Below, piece by piece: positions 42,327 through 50,951 of a stretch of DNA of 64,000 nucleotides; the stretch's first letter is position 1, and every line of letters starts with the position of its first letter. Source of the stretch: Oxalobacter formigenes. GTDB lineage: Bacteria; Pseudomonadota; Gammaproteobacteria; Burkholderiales; Burkholderiaceae_D. Location of the stretch: assembly GCF_027158485.1 (NCBI RefSeq), contig NZ_JAMKYJ010000002.1; one strand, given 5' to 3'. The position numbers and the translations under genes were made by a program. A model generated the notes under the pieces. The model was given only the letters and a program-made list of their open reading frames with translations. It did no database searches and was not told the DNA's origin.

Positions 42327-42893
42327 ATGACCATCAAATCTGATAAATGGATCCGGCGCATGGCCGAAGAACACGGAATGATCGAACCGTTTGAAGCCGG
42401 TCAGGTCCGTTCCGTCAATGATAAAAAAATCGTTTCTTATGGCGTCTCTTCATATGGTTACGATATCCGGTGCGCCGACGAATTCAAGATTTTCACGAAT
42501 ATCAACAGTACTATCGTCGATCCCAAGAATTTCGATGAAAATTCATTTGTCGATGTCAAAAGCGACGTCTGCATTATTCCTCCCAATTCGTTCGCGCTGG
42601 CAAGGACGGTTGAATATTTCCGTATCCCGCGCAATGTATTGACGGTCTGTCTCGGCAAGTCGACTTACGCCCGCTGCGGCATCATTGTCAACGTAACGCC
42701 TTTCGAACCGGAATGGGAAGGTTACGTCACACTTGAGTTTTCCAATACAACCCCGTTGCCAGCCAAGATTTATGCATGGGAAGGCTGTGCACAGGTCCTG
42801 TTCTTTGAAAGCGATGAAGTCTGCGAAACATCGTACAAGGACAGGAGTGGGAAATATCAGGGGCAGGTTGGGGTGACTCTGCCGAAAGCGTAA
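42327..42893 (+). CDS. dcd: dCTP deaminase
   Basis: A 188-residue trimeric enzyme that deaminates dCTP to dUTP, the main route to dTTP precursors in proteobacteria. The start is ATG 42327 (MTIKSDKWIRRMAEEHGMIE), not the TTG 12 bases upstream. Conserved motifs: SSYGYDIRCADEFKIF, the catalytic segment GKSTYARCGIIVNVTPFEPEWEG with the essential Glu, and the C-terminal YQGQVGVTLPKA. It is probably monocistronic. Confidence 0.97.
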   Translation: MTIKSDKWIRRMAEEHGMIEPFEAGQVRSVNDKKIVSYGVSSYGYDIRCADEFKIFTNINSTIVDPKNFDENSFVDVKSDVCIIPPNSFALARTVEYFRIPRNVLTVCLGKSTYARCGIIVNVTPFEPEWEGYVTLEFSNTTPLPAKIYAWEGCAQVLFFESDEVCETSYKDRSGKYQGQVGVTLPKA

Positions 42894-42958
42894 ATCCGGC
42901 AGACAGGTATTTGCAGTACGGGTAATTTGGTTTTCAAGCTTGTTTTCTATAGAAGTCT

Positions 42959-43708
42959 ATGCTGATCTTTTATCTGCGCAAATTGACCAGTGTGGAAAGA
43001 AGCGTCAAAGCGGATATCCACCTGGGATTGTCTTTGGCATTCATCGCCGGTGCGATGAATGCGGGTGGTTTTCTGGCTGTCCAGCAATATACCTCGCACA
43101 TGACGGGGATTATCTCCAGTATGGCCGATGGCCTCATCATCGGAAATATCAATCTTGCCCTTGCCAGTGTCGGTGCACTCATCTGTTTTATTGCCGGTGC
43201 CGCCCTGACGGAACTCTTCGTTAACTGGGCACGGGGAAAACGCCTGCAAAGTGAATATGCGTTGCCGCTCATTGTGGAAGCCGGCCTTCTCCTCTGTTTC
43301 GGCATGCTGGGAGCCAAACTTCATCGTCATATGGGGCTTTTCGTATCCATAACCGTGATGTTGCTCTGTTTCCTGATGGGACTGCAAAACGCCATCATTA
43401 CCCGTATTTCCCGTTCCGTCATTCGCACGACACACATGACCGGTATCGTGACCGACATCGGAATCGAGCTCGGCAAGCTTTTTTACTGGAACCGGAAAAT
43501 CGACCGGGAAGACGAGGCTTATGTGAAGGCGAACCGCAGCAAGCTGATGCTGCTCGGGTCTCTCCTGTTCATGTTTTTCTTCGGCGGGGTGGCCGGGGCT
43601 TTCGGATTCAAACTGATCGGATATAGTGCCACGATTCCTCTTGCTGTTTTTCTGCTGGTTCTGGCCTTCATGCCGGTTGTGGACGATTTGAAAAGAATCT
43701 TTTACTGA
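42959..43708 (+). CDS. DUF1275 (YoaK-like) inner-membrane protein
   Basis: A 249-residue polytopic membrane protein of the DUF1275 family. About six hydrophobic helices are seen. Family motifs are SLAFIAGAMNAGGFLAVQQY, YTSHMTGIISSMADGL and GLQNAIITRISRSVIRTTHM followed by TGIVTDIGIELG. The two H-M-T-G motifs are characteristic. The transported substrate or function is unknown. There is no strong ribosome site before the ATG. It stands alone between dcd and the Tol operon. Confidence 0.87.
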   Translation: MLIFYLRKLTSVERSVKADIHLGLSLAFIAGAMNAGGFLAVQQYTSHMTGIISSMADGLIIGNINLALASVGALICFIAGAALTELFVNWARGKRLQSEYALPLIVEAGLLLCFGMLGAKLHRHMGLFVSITVMLLCFLMGLQNAIITRISRSVIRTTHMTGIVTDIGIELGKLFYWNRKIDREDEAYVKANRSKLMLLGSLLFMFFFGGVAGAFGFKLIGYSATIPLAVFLLVLAFMPVVDDLKRIFY

Positions 43709-43801
43709 AAGTTTCATTTGTAACAATTTTTCGGAAAATAGAGCTTGATTGTTACCGTCTAAAGCGCTAGCTTATGCTCATCTTTCACTCGCAATGACAT
43801 T

Positions 43802-44218
43802 ATGTCCTCTTTATTCGAATGGCCTGTCCGGGTTTACTATGAAGACACTGATGCAGAGGGTGTCGTTTATTACGCTAATTACCTGAAATTTTACGAACGT
43901 ACACGTACCGAATGGCTCCGTTCGCTGGGTATCAGTCAGGAAATACTGAAAAACAAACACAATATTATTTTTGTAGTCAAAAACGTGTCGATCGATTACA
44001 GGCGTCCGGCCTTGCTTGACGATGAATTGACGGTAACGGCAGAGGTAGCGCAGTTGAAAGGCGCTTCCATGTTGTTCGAGCATACCGTTTTAAAAGAGGG
44101 AGATGAATTGAACAAATGCAGTGTGACAATCGTCTGTGTGGATGGAAAAACCATACGGCCGACTGCCATACCGGATGAAATTGCCAAAAAGATGCGTGAC
44201 GGACTTGCCGGCAATTAA
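43802..44218 (+). CDS. ybgC: Tol-Pal system-associated acyl-CoA thioesterase
   Basis: A 138-residue hot-dog-fold thioesterase that hydrolyses acyl-CoA or acyl-ACP. The catalytic Asp lies in VYYEDTDAEGVVYYANYLKFYER, the YbgC signature. The C-terminal half carries the typical GDELNKCSVTIVCVD strand. It is the first gene of the Tol-Pal operon, followed by tolQ after 69 bases. Confidence 0.94.
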   Translation: MSSLFEWPVRVYYEDTDAEGVVYYANYLKFYERTRTEWLRSLGISQEILKNKHNIIFVVKNVSIDYRRPALLDDELTVTAEVAQLKGASMLFEHTVLKEGDELNKCSVTIVCVDGKTIRPTAIPDEIAKKMRDGLAGN

Positions 44219-44287
44219 GGGATAGCTGTACCGGGATAAGCAGATGTCCGGTGCAGGCGGATTTTCAATGTTTTTACTTTTTATAAA

Positions 44288-44974
44288 ATGACTGTTTCCC
44301 AAGATCTTTCGTTTATTTCGCTGATCTCCAATGCGTCTTTGCTGGTTCAGCTCATTATGGCTTTGCTCGTAGTCGTTTCCCTTATGAGCTGGACGTTTAT
44401 TTTCCAGAAAATGTTTGCGATCAAAAGCGCCCGGACTGAAACCGTCAGTTTCGAACATGCTTTCTGGTCTGGCGGCAACTTGCAAAATCTTTACCAGCGC
44501 GCAGGAAGCAATAGCAAAACTGGTGCACTGGAACGAATTTTCCATGCCGGTATGGGTGAATACATCAAGGGTAAAAACGCCATTTCAGGTCATACGGCAC
44601 AGGATACCGTTGCCGTTTTGGACGGTGCCCGCCGTGCCATGCGTGCCGCATACCAGCGTGAAATGGACAGTCTTGAATCCCATCTGGCCTTTCTGGCCTC
44701 CGTCGGTTCGGTTTCTCCCTATGTCGGCCTTTTCGGTACGGTCTGGGGCATCATGAACGCTTTTCGCGGATTGGCGAACGTGCATCAGGCGACGCTGGCA
44801 ACGGTTGCACCGGGTATCGCGGAAGCGCTGATTGCGACGGCTATCGGCCTGTTTGCAGCTATCCCGGCTGTGGTGGCCTATAACCGCTTTTCTCACGATA
44901 TCGATCGCCTGTCCATCCGGTTTGAAACGTTTATCGAAGAGTTCTCCAACATTCTCCAGAGACAGTCACGGTAG
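44288..44974 (+). CDS. tolQ: Tol-Pal system proton channel subunit TolQ
   Basis: A 228-residue MotA/ExbB-type inner-membrane protein with three transmembrane helices (~17-38, ~130-155, ~170-193). The conserved segments FLASVGSVSPYVGLFGTVWG and APGIAEALIATAIGLFAAIPAV are intact. With TolR it uses proton flow to power TolA, which constricts the outer membrane during division. tolR follows after 7 bases. Confidence 0.96.
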   Translation: MTVSQDLSFISLISNASLLVQLIMALLVVVSLMSWTFIFQKMFAIKSARTETVSFEHAFWSGGNLQNLYQRAGSNSKTGALERIFHAGMGEYIKGKNAISGHTAQDTVAVLDGARRAMRAAYQREMDSLESHLAFLASVGSVSPYVGLFGTVWGIMNAFRGLANVHQATLATVAPGIAEALIATAIGLFAAIPAVVAYNRFSHDIDRLSIRFETFIEEFSNILQRQSR

Positions 44975-44981
44975 GTGAGCC

Positions 44982-45425
44982 ATGTCAGAACAGATTTCAG
45001 GTTCCTTGCGAAGCGGCCGCAAAAACAAGTTCAAGTCCGAAATCAATGTCGTCCCGTATATCGACGTCATGCTGGTGCTACTGGTTATTTTCATGGTCGT
45101 GGCGCCGATGACGAATCCGGGTACGGTCGATTTGCCTTCAGCCGAGAAAACGGCGTTGCCCCCAACTGACTATATCCAGATCTCCCTGCGCCCGGACGTT
45201 TCTGCTGAAATCGGGATTCACCGGCCCGGCAAGGGAAAGGACACTTTCGAATCGGTCCCAGACAGGGATGCACTGATAAACAGCCTGCAGGTCATACATG
45301 CGGAAAATCCGGATTTGCCTGTGTTGATCGCGGCGGACAAGAATATTATTTATAACGAAGTGGTGCAGGTAATATCCGATGCCAAAAAGATGGGTATCAG
45401 CCGGGTAGGACTGGCGACGAGGTAA
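44982..45425 (+). CDS. tolR: Tol-Pal system proton channel subunit TolR
   Basis: A 147-residue ExbD-type protein. The single transmembrane helix is INVVPYIDVMLVLLVIFMVV near residues 22-42, with the functional Asp of the ion channel. The periplasmic domain follows, with a conserved C-terminal segment ADKNIIYNEVVQVISDAKKMG. It is co-transcribed between tolQ and tolA. Confidence 0.95.
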   Translation: MSEQISGSLRSGRKNKFKSEINVVPYIDVMLVLLVIFMVVAPMTNPGTVDLPSAEKTALPPTDYIQISLRPDVSAEIGIHRPGKGKDTFESVPDRDALINSLQVIHAENPDLPVLIAADKNIIYNEVVQVISDAKKMGISRVGLATR

Positions 45426-45444
45426 ATGGGGTACTCGCAAGATA

Positions 45445-46377
45445 ATGGAAAACAGTCTGCTCGCCATACCGAAAGAAAAAAAGCTGAAGCCTGCTTTTGT
45501 GCTGGCCTTGCTGGTACATCTTGCACTTCTGGTTTTCCTGTGGATTGGCGTCAGCTGGCAAAGCGAGACCGGTGATACCGTGGAAGCAGAAGTCTGGGAT
45601 ATCAAGGTCCGCGAGGCCGCTCCACGCGCAGCTGGTGAACAGTCGGAACTGGCGGCTGCTGAACAGGCAGAACTACAGGCACAGGAAGAAAGCGCTCCTC
45701 CGCCTCCCGCTCCGGCTGTAAAAGAGGCAACGCCAGAACCGAAAGTGACGGCACGTCCGGATATCGCACTGGAGCAGGAGAAGAAAAAAGCGGAAAAGAA
45801 AGCGGCAGAAGACCGCAAAAAAGCGGAAGCCAAACAAAGGGCGGATGAAGCCAGGGCACAGCGGGAAGAGCAGGTTCGCCTGAAAAAAGAAGCGGAGCAA
45901 GCTAGCCGAAAACAGAAAGCTGAAGCGGCTGCGTCACAGAAACGGGCGAAAGCGCTCCTGGATCAGGAAGCTCGCCGGATTGCCGGAGGCGGCAGCGGCG
46001 GCGGGAAAGGCAAGGGCTCCGGCGGTGGCGGTACGAGGACAACGGGTCCAACCGGAACGGGAGGCAGCGGAACAGCGGCCCGCTCGACGGGACCCGGAAC
46101 GGCCGACGCAGCTTATATTGCCAAGGTGAGAACCAAAATCAAGAATAACACCTCGTTTAATGCATCGTCGGCGATCATGGGGAATCCCCCCGTTATTTAT
46201 GATGTCGAATTGCTGCCGGACGGAACTTTGCGTAATATACGTAAACGCAAGTCGTCTGGTATCCCGGGGTTCGATGAAGCGGTGTTGAGAGCCATTGAAA
46301 AGTCAGCGCCTTATCCAAAAGACAAGACAGGACGTGTTCCATCCAGGTTCTCTGTAACACATAAACCGAAAGACTGA
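45445..46377 (+). CDS. tolA: Cell-envelope integrity inner-membrane protein TolA
   Basis: A 310-residue TonB-like protein that spans the periplasm and pulls on Pal and TolB. It has a transmembrane helix at ~15-35 (FVLALLVHLALLVFLWIGVS, with the conserved SHLxH-like His). A Lys/Glu/Ala-rich helical rod follows (~95-170), then a glycine-rich linker (~180-215, GGGSGGGKGKGSGGGGT). The C-terminal TolA domain (~220-305) has YDVELLPDGTLRNIR and FDEAVLRAIEKSAPYP. The glycine linker interrupting the usual continuous helix is a betaproteobacterial feature. Confidence 0.94.
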   Translation: MENSLLAIPKEKKLKPAFVLALLVHLALLVFLWIGVSWQSETGDTVEAEVWDIKVREAAPRAAGEQSELAAAEQAELQAQEESAPPPPAPAVKEATPEPKVTARPDIALEQEKKKAEKKAAEDRKKAEAKQRADEARAQREEQVRLKKEAEQASRKQKAEAAASQKRAKALLDQEARRIAGGGSGGGKGKGSGGGGTRTTGPTGTGGSGTAARSTGPGTADAAYIAKVRTKIKNNTSFNASSAIMGNPPVIYDVELLPDGTLRNIRKRKSSGIPGFDEAVLRAIEKSAPYPKDKTGRVPSRFSVTHKPKD

Positions 46378-46385
46378 ATGTGACT

Positions 46386-47657
46386 ATGAAATCATTTTAC
46401 CGTTCCTTGCTGTTACTGGTTTTCTCTGTTTTCCTGTCGGCTCAGGCTGTTGGACAGGAAGTGCTGAACATCGATATTGCCGGTGTCGGAAACAAACAGA
46501 TTCCCATCGTCATTGCCGGTTTTTCCAATGAAGCGACCGCACCTGAAAAAGTGACCAATATCATCAAGGCCGATCTGGCACGAACCGGGATGTTCAGGCT
46601 GATCGGTACGGATGCGATTATCGGTGAATCGGCTGATATCGATTACAGGAAATGGCGTGCGCAGGGGGCGGATGCTCTGGTCGTCGGAACGCTTGTCAAA
46701 TCACCTGACGGAAAGATCGACGTTCGCTATCGCCTTTTCGATCTGGGCAAGTCAAGCCAGTTGTCTGCCTTGTCGATGCTTGCTCCCGCTTCCATGACGC
46801 GGGTGACCGCTCACAAAATTGCGGATGACATTTATGAAAAACTGACAGGTCATAAGGGCATTTTTGCAACCTGTATCGCTTACGTGACCAAGACAGGCAA
46901 CGAATACCGGCTTGAAATCGCCGATGCGGACGGCGGCAATAAACTGGTTGCCTTAAGGTCGAAAGAACCGATTATTTCCCCGTCATGGTCTCCAGACGGT
47001 ACCAGGGTCGCCTATGTCTCGTTCGAAGCCAAAAAACCGGTCGTTTACGTACAGAATCTGGTGACACGCCAGCGGACAATGGTGGCCAATTACAAGGGTA
47101 ATAATTCAGCGCCGTCCTGGTCTCCTGATGGAAGCAGGCTGGCTGTGGCCTTGTCGAAAGACGGCTATACGCAGGTTTATACTGTCAGTGCCAATGGTGG
47201 GGCCTTAAAGCAGATCACACAGACCAGAAGCATCAATACCGAACCGCAATTTTCTCCTGATGGCCAGTGGATTTATTTCACGAGCGATCGCAGTGGCGGC
47301 CCACAGATTTACAAGGTCGGCGTTAATGGCGGCAATCCGCAGCGCGTGACTTTCCACGGAAATTACAATATCAGTCCCCGTGTTTCGCCGGACGGCAAGT
47401 CACTGGCGTATATTTCAAGACGGGGAGGTTATCAGCTTTATCTGCTGGATCTGACGAACGGTCAGGAACAGAGACTGTCTGATACTTCAAGAGATGAATC
47501 GCCAAGTTTTTCGCCAAACGGACAGTTCATCATGTATGCGACCAATGGCGGTCGTGGCGCTCTTTCGGTGGTTTCGGTTGACGGGCGTGTCAAACAGCGT
47601 TTGTCGATGAAAGCCTCAGATGTTCGTGAACCCTCCTGGGGTCCATTCATGAAGTAA
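46386..47657 (+). CDS. tolB: Tol-Pal system beta-propeller protein TolB
   Basis: A periplasmic protein of 423 residues that interacts with Pal and TolA. The signal peptide spans ~1-22 (MKSFYRSLLLLVFSVFLSAQ); GTG at 46380 is an alternative start two codons upstream. The N-terminal domain runs to ~170, followed by a six-bladed propeller with repeated SPDG/SPNG motifs (PSWSPDGTRVAYVSF, APSWSPDGSRLAVA, PQFSPDGQWIYFTS, PRVSPDGKSLAYIS, PSFSPNGQFIMYAT). It starts right after the tolA stop. Confidence 0.96.
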   Translation: MKSFYRSLLLLVFSVFLSAQAVGQEVLNIDIAGVGNKQIPIVIAGFSNEATAPEKVTNIIKADLARTGMFRLIGTDAIIGESADIDYRKWRAQGADALVVGTLVKSPDGKIDVRYRLFDLGKSSQLSALSMLAPASMTRVTAHKIADDIYEKLTGHKGIFATCIAYVTKTGNEYRLEIADADGGNKLVALRSKEPIISPSWSPDGTRVAYVSFEAKKPVVYVQNLVTRQRTMVANYKGNNSAPSWSPDGSRLAVALSKDGYTQVYTVSANGGALKQITQTRSINTEPQFSPDGQWIYFTSDRSGGPQIYKVGVNGGNPQRVTFHGNYNISPRVSPDGKSLAYISRRGGYQLYLLDLTNGQEQRLSDTSRDESPSFSPNGQFIMYATNGGRGALSVVSVDGRVKQRLSMKASDVREPSWGPFMK

Positions 47658-47677
47658 ACATTTATAAGGGAATTATC

Positions 47678-48205
47678 ATGCTTGATTTGAAGAAGTTGGT
47701 CGTTATCGTGTCAGGCGCCTTGATCCTGACAGCTTGCGGTTCATCAGTGAAACTGGATGAAAATGCACCTGTTGAAGACAAATCCGCTTCGGGTTCGTCA
47801 TCGTCAATGGATTCGCGTCAGGTTGGAACCGTGACGGCGGGATCGCTCGATCCGTTAAACGATCCGAAAGGTGAACTCGCCCAGCGTAGCGTTTATTTTG
47901 ATTTCGACAGTTTTGTCGTCAGCAGCCAGTATGAACCGGTTGTACAGGCTCACGCCAAGTATCTGAACAGCCATAAAGACAGGAAGGTCGTCATTCAGGG
48001 AAATACCGATGATCGCGGTGGCCGGGAATACAATCTGGCTTTGGGACAGAAACGTGCCGAAGCCGTTCGCAAATCCATGAATCTGATGGGCGTTTCCGAC
48101 AGCCAGATCGAAGCCGTTTCCTTCGGCAAGGAAAAGCCGAAAGCAACGGGAAATAACGAAGCTGCCTGGGCTGAAAACCGTCGTGCCGACATTGTTTATC
48201 AATAA
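47678..48205 (+). CDS. pal: Peptidoglycan-associated lipoprotein Pal
   Basis: A 175-residue outer-membrane lipoprotein with lipobox LTAC (Cys20). The C-terminal OmpA-like domain (~65-175) binds meso-DAP peptidoglycan: YFDFDSFVVSSQYEPVV, then the binding motif NTDDRGGREYNLALGQKRA, ending WAENRRADIVYQ. Pal tethers the outer membrane to the wall during constriction. It lies between tolB and cpoB, 2 bases before the latter. Confidence 0.97.
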   Translation: MLDLKKLVVIVSGALILTACGSSVKLDENAPVEDKSASGSSSSMDSRQVGTVTAGSLDPLNDPKGELAQRSVYFDFDSFVVSSQYEPVVQAHAKYLNSHKDRKVVIQGNTDDRGGREYNLALGQKRAEAVRKSMNLMGVSDSQIEAVSFGKEKPKATGNNEAAWAENRRADIVYQ

Positions 48206-48207
48206 TC

Positions 48208-48942
48208 ATGAAAAAATCCTCCCGTTTATTCATCGCTCTGCTGGTTGCCGCTACATGGCTGCCGATATCGCAGGCACATGCCGGTTTCTTTGAAGATGAC
48301 GAAGCGCGTCGGTCCATTCTGGATTTACGCGCCAAGGTAAAAGATCTTGAAAACTCGAAACTGGACAAATCGAGTGGAGTGAATCTGACTAATCAGGATG
48401 ACGCATTACGTGATGAAATCGCCAGGTTGCGTGGACAGATTGAAGTTCTGACCAACCAGGTCAAGACGATGGAAGAACGCCAGAAAGATTTTTATCTGGA
48501 TCTTGATACGCGTTTGAAAAAACTGGAACCACGTGAGGCGACGGCTGCTGCAAAGGAATCGACTGCTGACAGCAATGAAAATGCGGCTTATGCCACAGCG
48601 GAAGACAAGTTCAAGGCAGGTGACTACAAGGGAGCTGTGTCGGCTTACAACAGCTTTCTGAAGCAATATCCGAAATCAAACCTGATTGCATCGGCACAGT
48701 ATCAATTGGGAAATGCCTACTATTTGCAGGGTGACTATAAAAATGCGTTGAAACAGCAATCTGCTGTCGTCAAGCGCTATCCCAAAAATCAGGTTACCCC
48801 TGATGCCATGCTGAATATGGCAAGTTGCCAGATCGGCTTGAACGATATTGCCGGTGCCAAAAAGACACTTTCCGAGCTGGCTAGAAAATACCCCAAATCA
48901 GGCGCGGCTAAAAAAGCGAAAGAACGTCTGGTACAGCTTTGA
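48208..48942 (+). CDS. cpoB: Cell division coordinator CpoB (YbgF)
   Basis: A 244-residue periplasmic protein. The signal peptide ends near residue 26 (SQAHAGF). A coiled coil (~35-105) for trimerisation is followed by three TPR motifs (~125-240: AEDKFKAGDYKGAVSAYNSF, AQYQLGNAYYLQGDYKNALK, AMLNMASCQIGLNDIAGAKK). CpoB coordinates Tol-Pal constriction with PBP1b. It is the last gene of the Tol operon and is followed by a terminator. Confidence 0.95.
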   Translation: MKKSSRLFIALLVAATWLPISQAHAGFFEDDEARRSILDLRAKVKDLENSKLDKSSGVNLTNQDDALRDEIARLRGQIEVLTNQVKTMEERQKDFYLDLDTRLKKLEPREATAAAKESTADSNENAAYATAEDKFKAGDYKGAVSAYNSFLKQYPKSNLIASAQYQLGNAYYLQGDYKNALKQQSAVVKRYPKNQVTPDAMLNMASCQIGLNDIAGAKKTLSELARKYPKSGAAKKAKERLVQL

Positions 48943-48973
48943 GGGATTATGGCGCGATCGTTTTAAACATTAA

Positions 48974-49003
48974 AAAGGGGATCATTCGATCCCCTTTCTT
49001 TTT
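48974..49003. terminator. Terminator at the end of the Tol-Pal operon
   Basis: Stem AAAGGGGATC / GATCCCCTTT with an ATTC loop, followed by CTTTTTG. It begins 31 bases after cpoB and is symmetric enough to serve the convergent FNR-like gene too. Confidence 0.88.
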
Positions 49004-49015
49004 GTCTGCTAGTGA

Positions 49016-49870
49016 TCAGGCGGAAGCATGTTGACCGGCATCCGTTGCTTTAGGCAAGGCCGCTACCGAGGCGGACTTTTTTTCTTTGCGCGCCTTTGCT
49101 GTCGGCAGTCTGCGAAGATTGCGCAAGGCTGGAAGGTCCTTGATTTCAATGGTTTTCTGATCGACGCTGATCCAGCCTATTTCATGAAGGGCCGATAAGG
49201 TACGGCTGACAGTTTCAAGCGTCAAACCGATATAACTGCCGATTTCATGTCTCGTCATGCGCAGGTTGAAAATGCGGTGGGAATATCCCATCTGGGCGAA
49301 GCGGTCAGAGAGGGAAACCAGAAAACGGGCGACTCTTCCTTCAGCTGACAAGGTTCCGAGCATGCAGATCATCGCCTGTTCGCGAACGAGTTCACGACTC
49401 ATGACGCCATACATGGCATGTTCCAGTTCCGGATAGGTTTTGCCAAGAGAAGTCAGTTTCTTGAAAGGAACCAGAATCAGGTCACAGTCGGACAAGGCAA
49501 CTGCTTCGGAAGAATGGAATTTGCTGTGGATGCCATCGACACCCAGCAAGTCGGACTTCATCGGAAAGGAAAGCACCTGTTCATTACCCAGTTCGTCGAT
49601 CATGACGGTTTTCAGAAAACCGGAATTGACGATGTAAAGCATTTCGAATGGCTGACCGATTGTGTGAATGCGTTGGCCGGTTTTGAACTGGACATGCTGG
49701 AAAAGGACTTCTTCATTTGCCATTGCCGTATTGGCCGGTACCGGGATGCGCAACAAAGTGCAGATATCTTTCAGGTTGGACCAGAGTTTTCCATTTTTCT
49801 GTCTTCCGGCTTCCATAGAGGAGGTTTTTGAAATGTCGGCGAAAGAGTCGTTTGGTTTGGCTGAAAACAT
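49016..49870 (-). CDS. CRP/FNR-family transcription regulator lacking Fe-S cysteines
   Basis: A 284-residue FNR-family regulator. The start is set at ATG 49870 because GGAGG lies 8 bases upstream; the longer frame to 49885 overlaps that site. The effector domain (~55-150) is cNMP-binding-like. The HTH (~205-240) includes MTRHEIGSYIGLTLETVSRTL, with the E-x-x-S-R residues that read TTGAT half-sites in FNR. FNR's N-terminal cysteine cluster is not kept: the matching segment reads LWSNLKDICTLLRIP with only Cys37, and the Cys122 position is also non-Cys. It is unlikely to hold a [4Fe-4S] cluster; the signal it senses is unknown. The basic Ala/Lys tail after ~245 is an extra. The 572-base region upstream holds an FNR-box promoter. 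Confidence 0.88.
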   Translation of the reverse strand: MFSAKPNDSFADISKTSSMEAGRQKNGKLWSNLKDICTLLRIPVPANTAMANEEVLFQHVQFKTGQRIHTIGQPFEMLYIVNSGFLKTVMIDELGNEQVLSFPMKSDLLGVDGIHSKFHSSEAVALSDCDLILVPFKKLTSLGKTYPELEHAMYGVMSRELVREQAMICMLGTLSAEGRVARFLVSLSDRFAQMGYSHRIFNLRMTRHEIGSYIGLTLETVSRTLSALHEIGWISVDQKTIEIKDLPALRNLRRLPTAKARKEKKSASVAALPKATDAGQHASA

Positions 49871-49966
49871 AATCGATACCTCCAATTAAAATGATTTATG
49901 AATTTTTCTTTCGGGAAACTGATTCATTGAGAAAGGTTTGTTTCTTTATTGAATCAGTTGCGTTGT

Positions 49967-49980
49967 TTGAATTATGTCAA
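49967..49980. promoter_or_regulatory. Second FNR-like dyad TTGAATTATGTCAA
   Basis: TTGA-N6-TCAA matches the core of the FNR consensus with the inner base pair changed. It lies 97 bases upstream of the FNR-like ATG, between the predicted transcription start (50052) and the gene, where a bound regulator would act as a roadblock. Evidence is moderate. Confidence 0.4.
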
Positions 49981-50051
49981 TTTAACCAAACGATGCATAT
50001 CAGCTGAAGCTTAATCTGAATGTAGGAATAATAACGTTTCTTATAGGAATT

Positions 50052-50100
50052 TTCCTACATGATAGGCTAAGTTGTTAATTTTGCTATTGATTATTATCAA
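50052..50100 (-). promoter_or_regulatory. FNR-box class II promoter directing the FNR-like gene
   Basis: TTGAT-TATT-ATCAA at 50087-50100 is a perfect FNR/CRP-family consensus dyad. On the minus strand a -10 hexamer TATCAT (50064 to 50059) lies so that the box centre is 41.5 bases before the predicted start at 50052. That is the exact geometry of class II FNR-activated promoters. Transcription would proceed to the FNR-like gene with a ~180-base leader, suggesting autoregulation or control by another FNR. The element could also influence the divergent KGG gene. The rest of 49871-50442 is AT-rich, without a gene I can support. Confidence 0.6.
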
Positions 50101-50442
50101 ATGCGTCAGTAAACCATTGAAAGGAAACGATTAAAAACGTATTTTTTTTGCATGAATTTCTTTAAGGAAACAATATTTTTTCTTTTTAACGTAATAGATG
50201 TCTATAAAGCGCTTGAAATTTATCTTTTATTTCACTGTCAGATTAATTCTCTGTTAATTCAATATTTATTTTCCATGTGGCAATAAAAAGCGAATCAGGA
50301 ACTTTTAACAGAAGGCCGTCTCCAAGTCGTCGTAGTGTTGTTATCGATGAATGAAATCTTTTAATCGATTGATTCATTAAAACGAGGTCAGGAATTCAAC
50401 GAGTTTCCGACTGAAATGTGAATTATCACAAGGAGGATTAAC

Positions 50443-50772
50443 ATGGCTTCACAATCCAAAAGCAGAGCGGGGAGCAAATCCGGTATGAGTGCCGGCTCCA
50501 AATCTTCAAGTTCCCGCAGTACTCCTGCAAAACGCGGTTTTGCCGCAATGAGTCCCGAAAAACAGCGCCAGATCGCCAGCATGGGTGGCAAAGCGGCTCA
50601 TGAAAAAGGAACGGCTCATGAATTTACTTCAGAAGAAGCTCGTGCAGCCGGTCGCAAAGGTGGTGCAGCAGTCAGTAAAAACCGTGCACATATGGCGGCG
50701 ATCGGTCGTAAAGGTGGAGCAAGCAGCTCCCGTTCCTCGGCTCCACGTTCGGCAACGAGCGCAAGAAGCTAA
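50443..50772 (+). CDS. KGG-motif general stress protein
   Basis: A 109-residue hydrophilic, Ser/Lys/Arg/Ala-rich protein with stress-induced acidophilic (KGG) motifs. They appear as GFAAMSPEKQRQIASMGGKA, HEFTSEEARAAGRKGGAA and RAHMAAIGRKGGA. It resembles the GsiB/YciG-type desiccation and stress proteins, which are intrinsically disordered. AAGGAGG precedes the ATG at ideal spacing, predicting high translation. It is divergent from the FNR-like regulator across 572 bases. A membrane-protein gene follows. Confidence 0.88.
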   Translation: MASQSKSRAGSKSGMSAGSKSSSSRSTPAKRGFAAMSPEKQRQIASMGGKAAHEKGTAHEFTSEEARAAGRKGGAAVSKNRAHMAAIGRKGGASSSRSSAPRSATSARS

Positions 50773-50848
50773 AGGAAAAACCGGCAATGAGCCCTGTTTG
50801 AAAACAGGATTATCAGTAACCGGTTCAAGCCGTTATTCGGCATGATGA

Positions 50849-50888
50849 CGGGGGGCTTTGCTTTGCAAAGATGCTCCCCGTTATTTTT
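50849..50888 (+). terminator. Probable terminator after the KGG gene
   Basis: ACGGGG and CCCCGT flank an inner GGCTTT..AAAGATGCT stem-loop, followed by TATTTTTT. Pairing is imperfect but GC-rich. Confidence 0.6.
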
Positions 50889-50951
50889 TCCGGACGATGC
50901 AAACAATATCCGAACGTCGCCTGACGTAAAACATGGATAAGGAGAAAGAAA

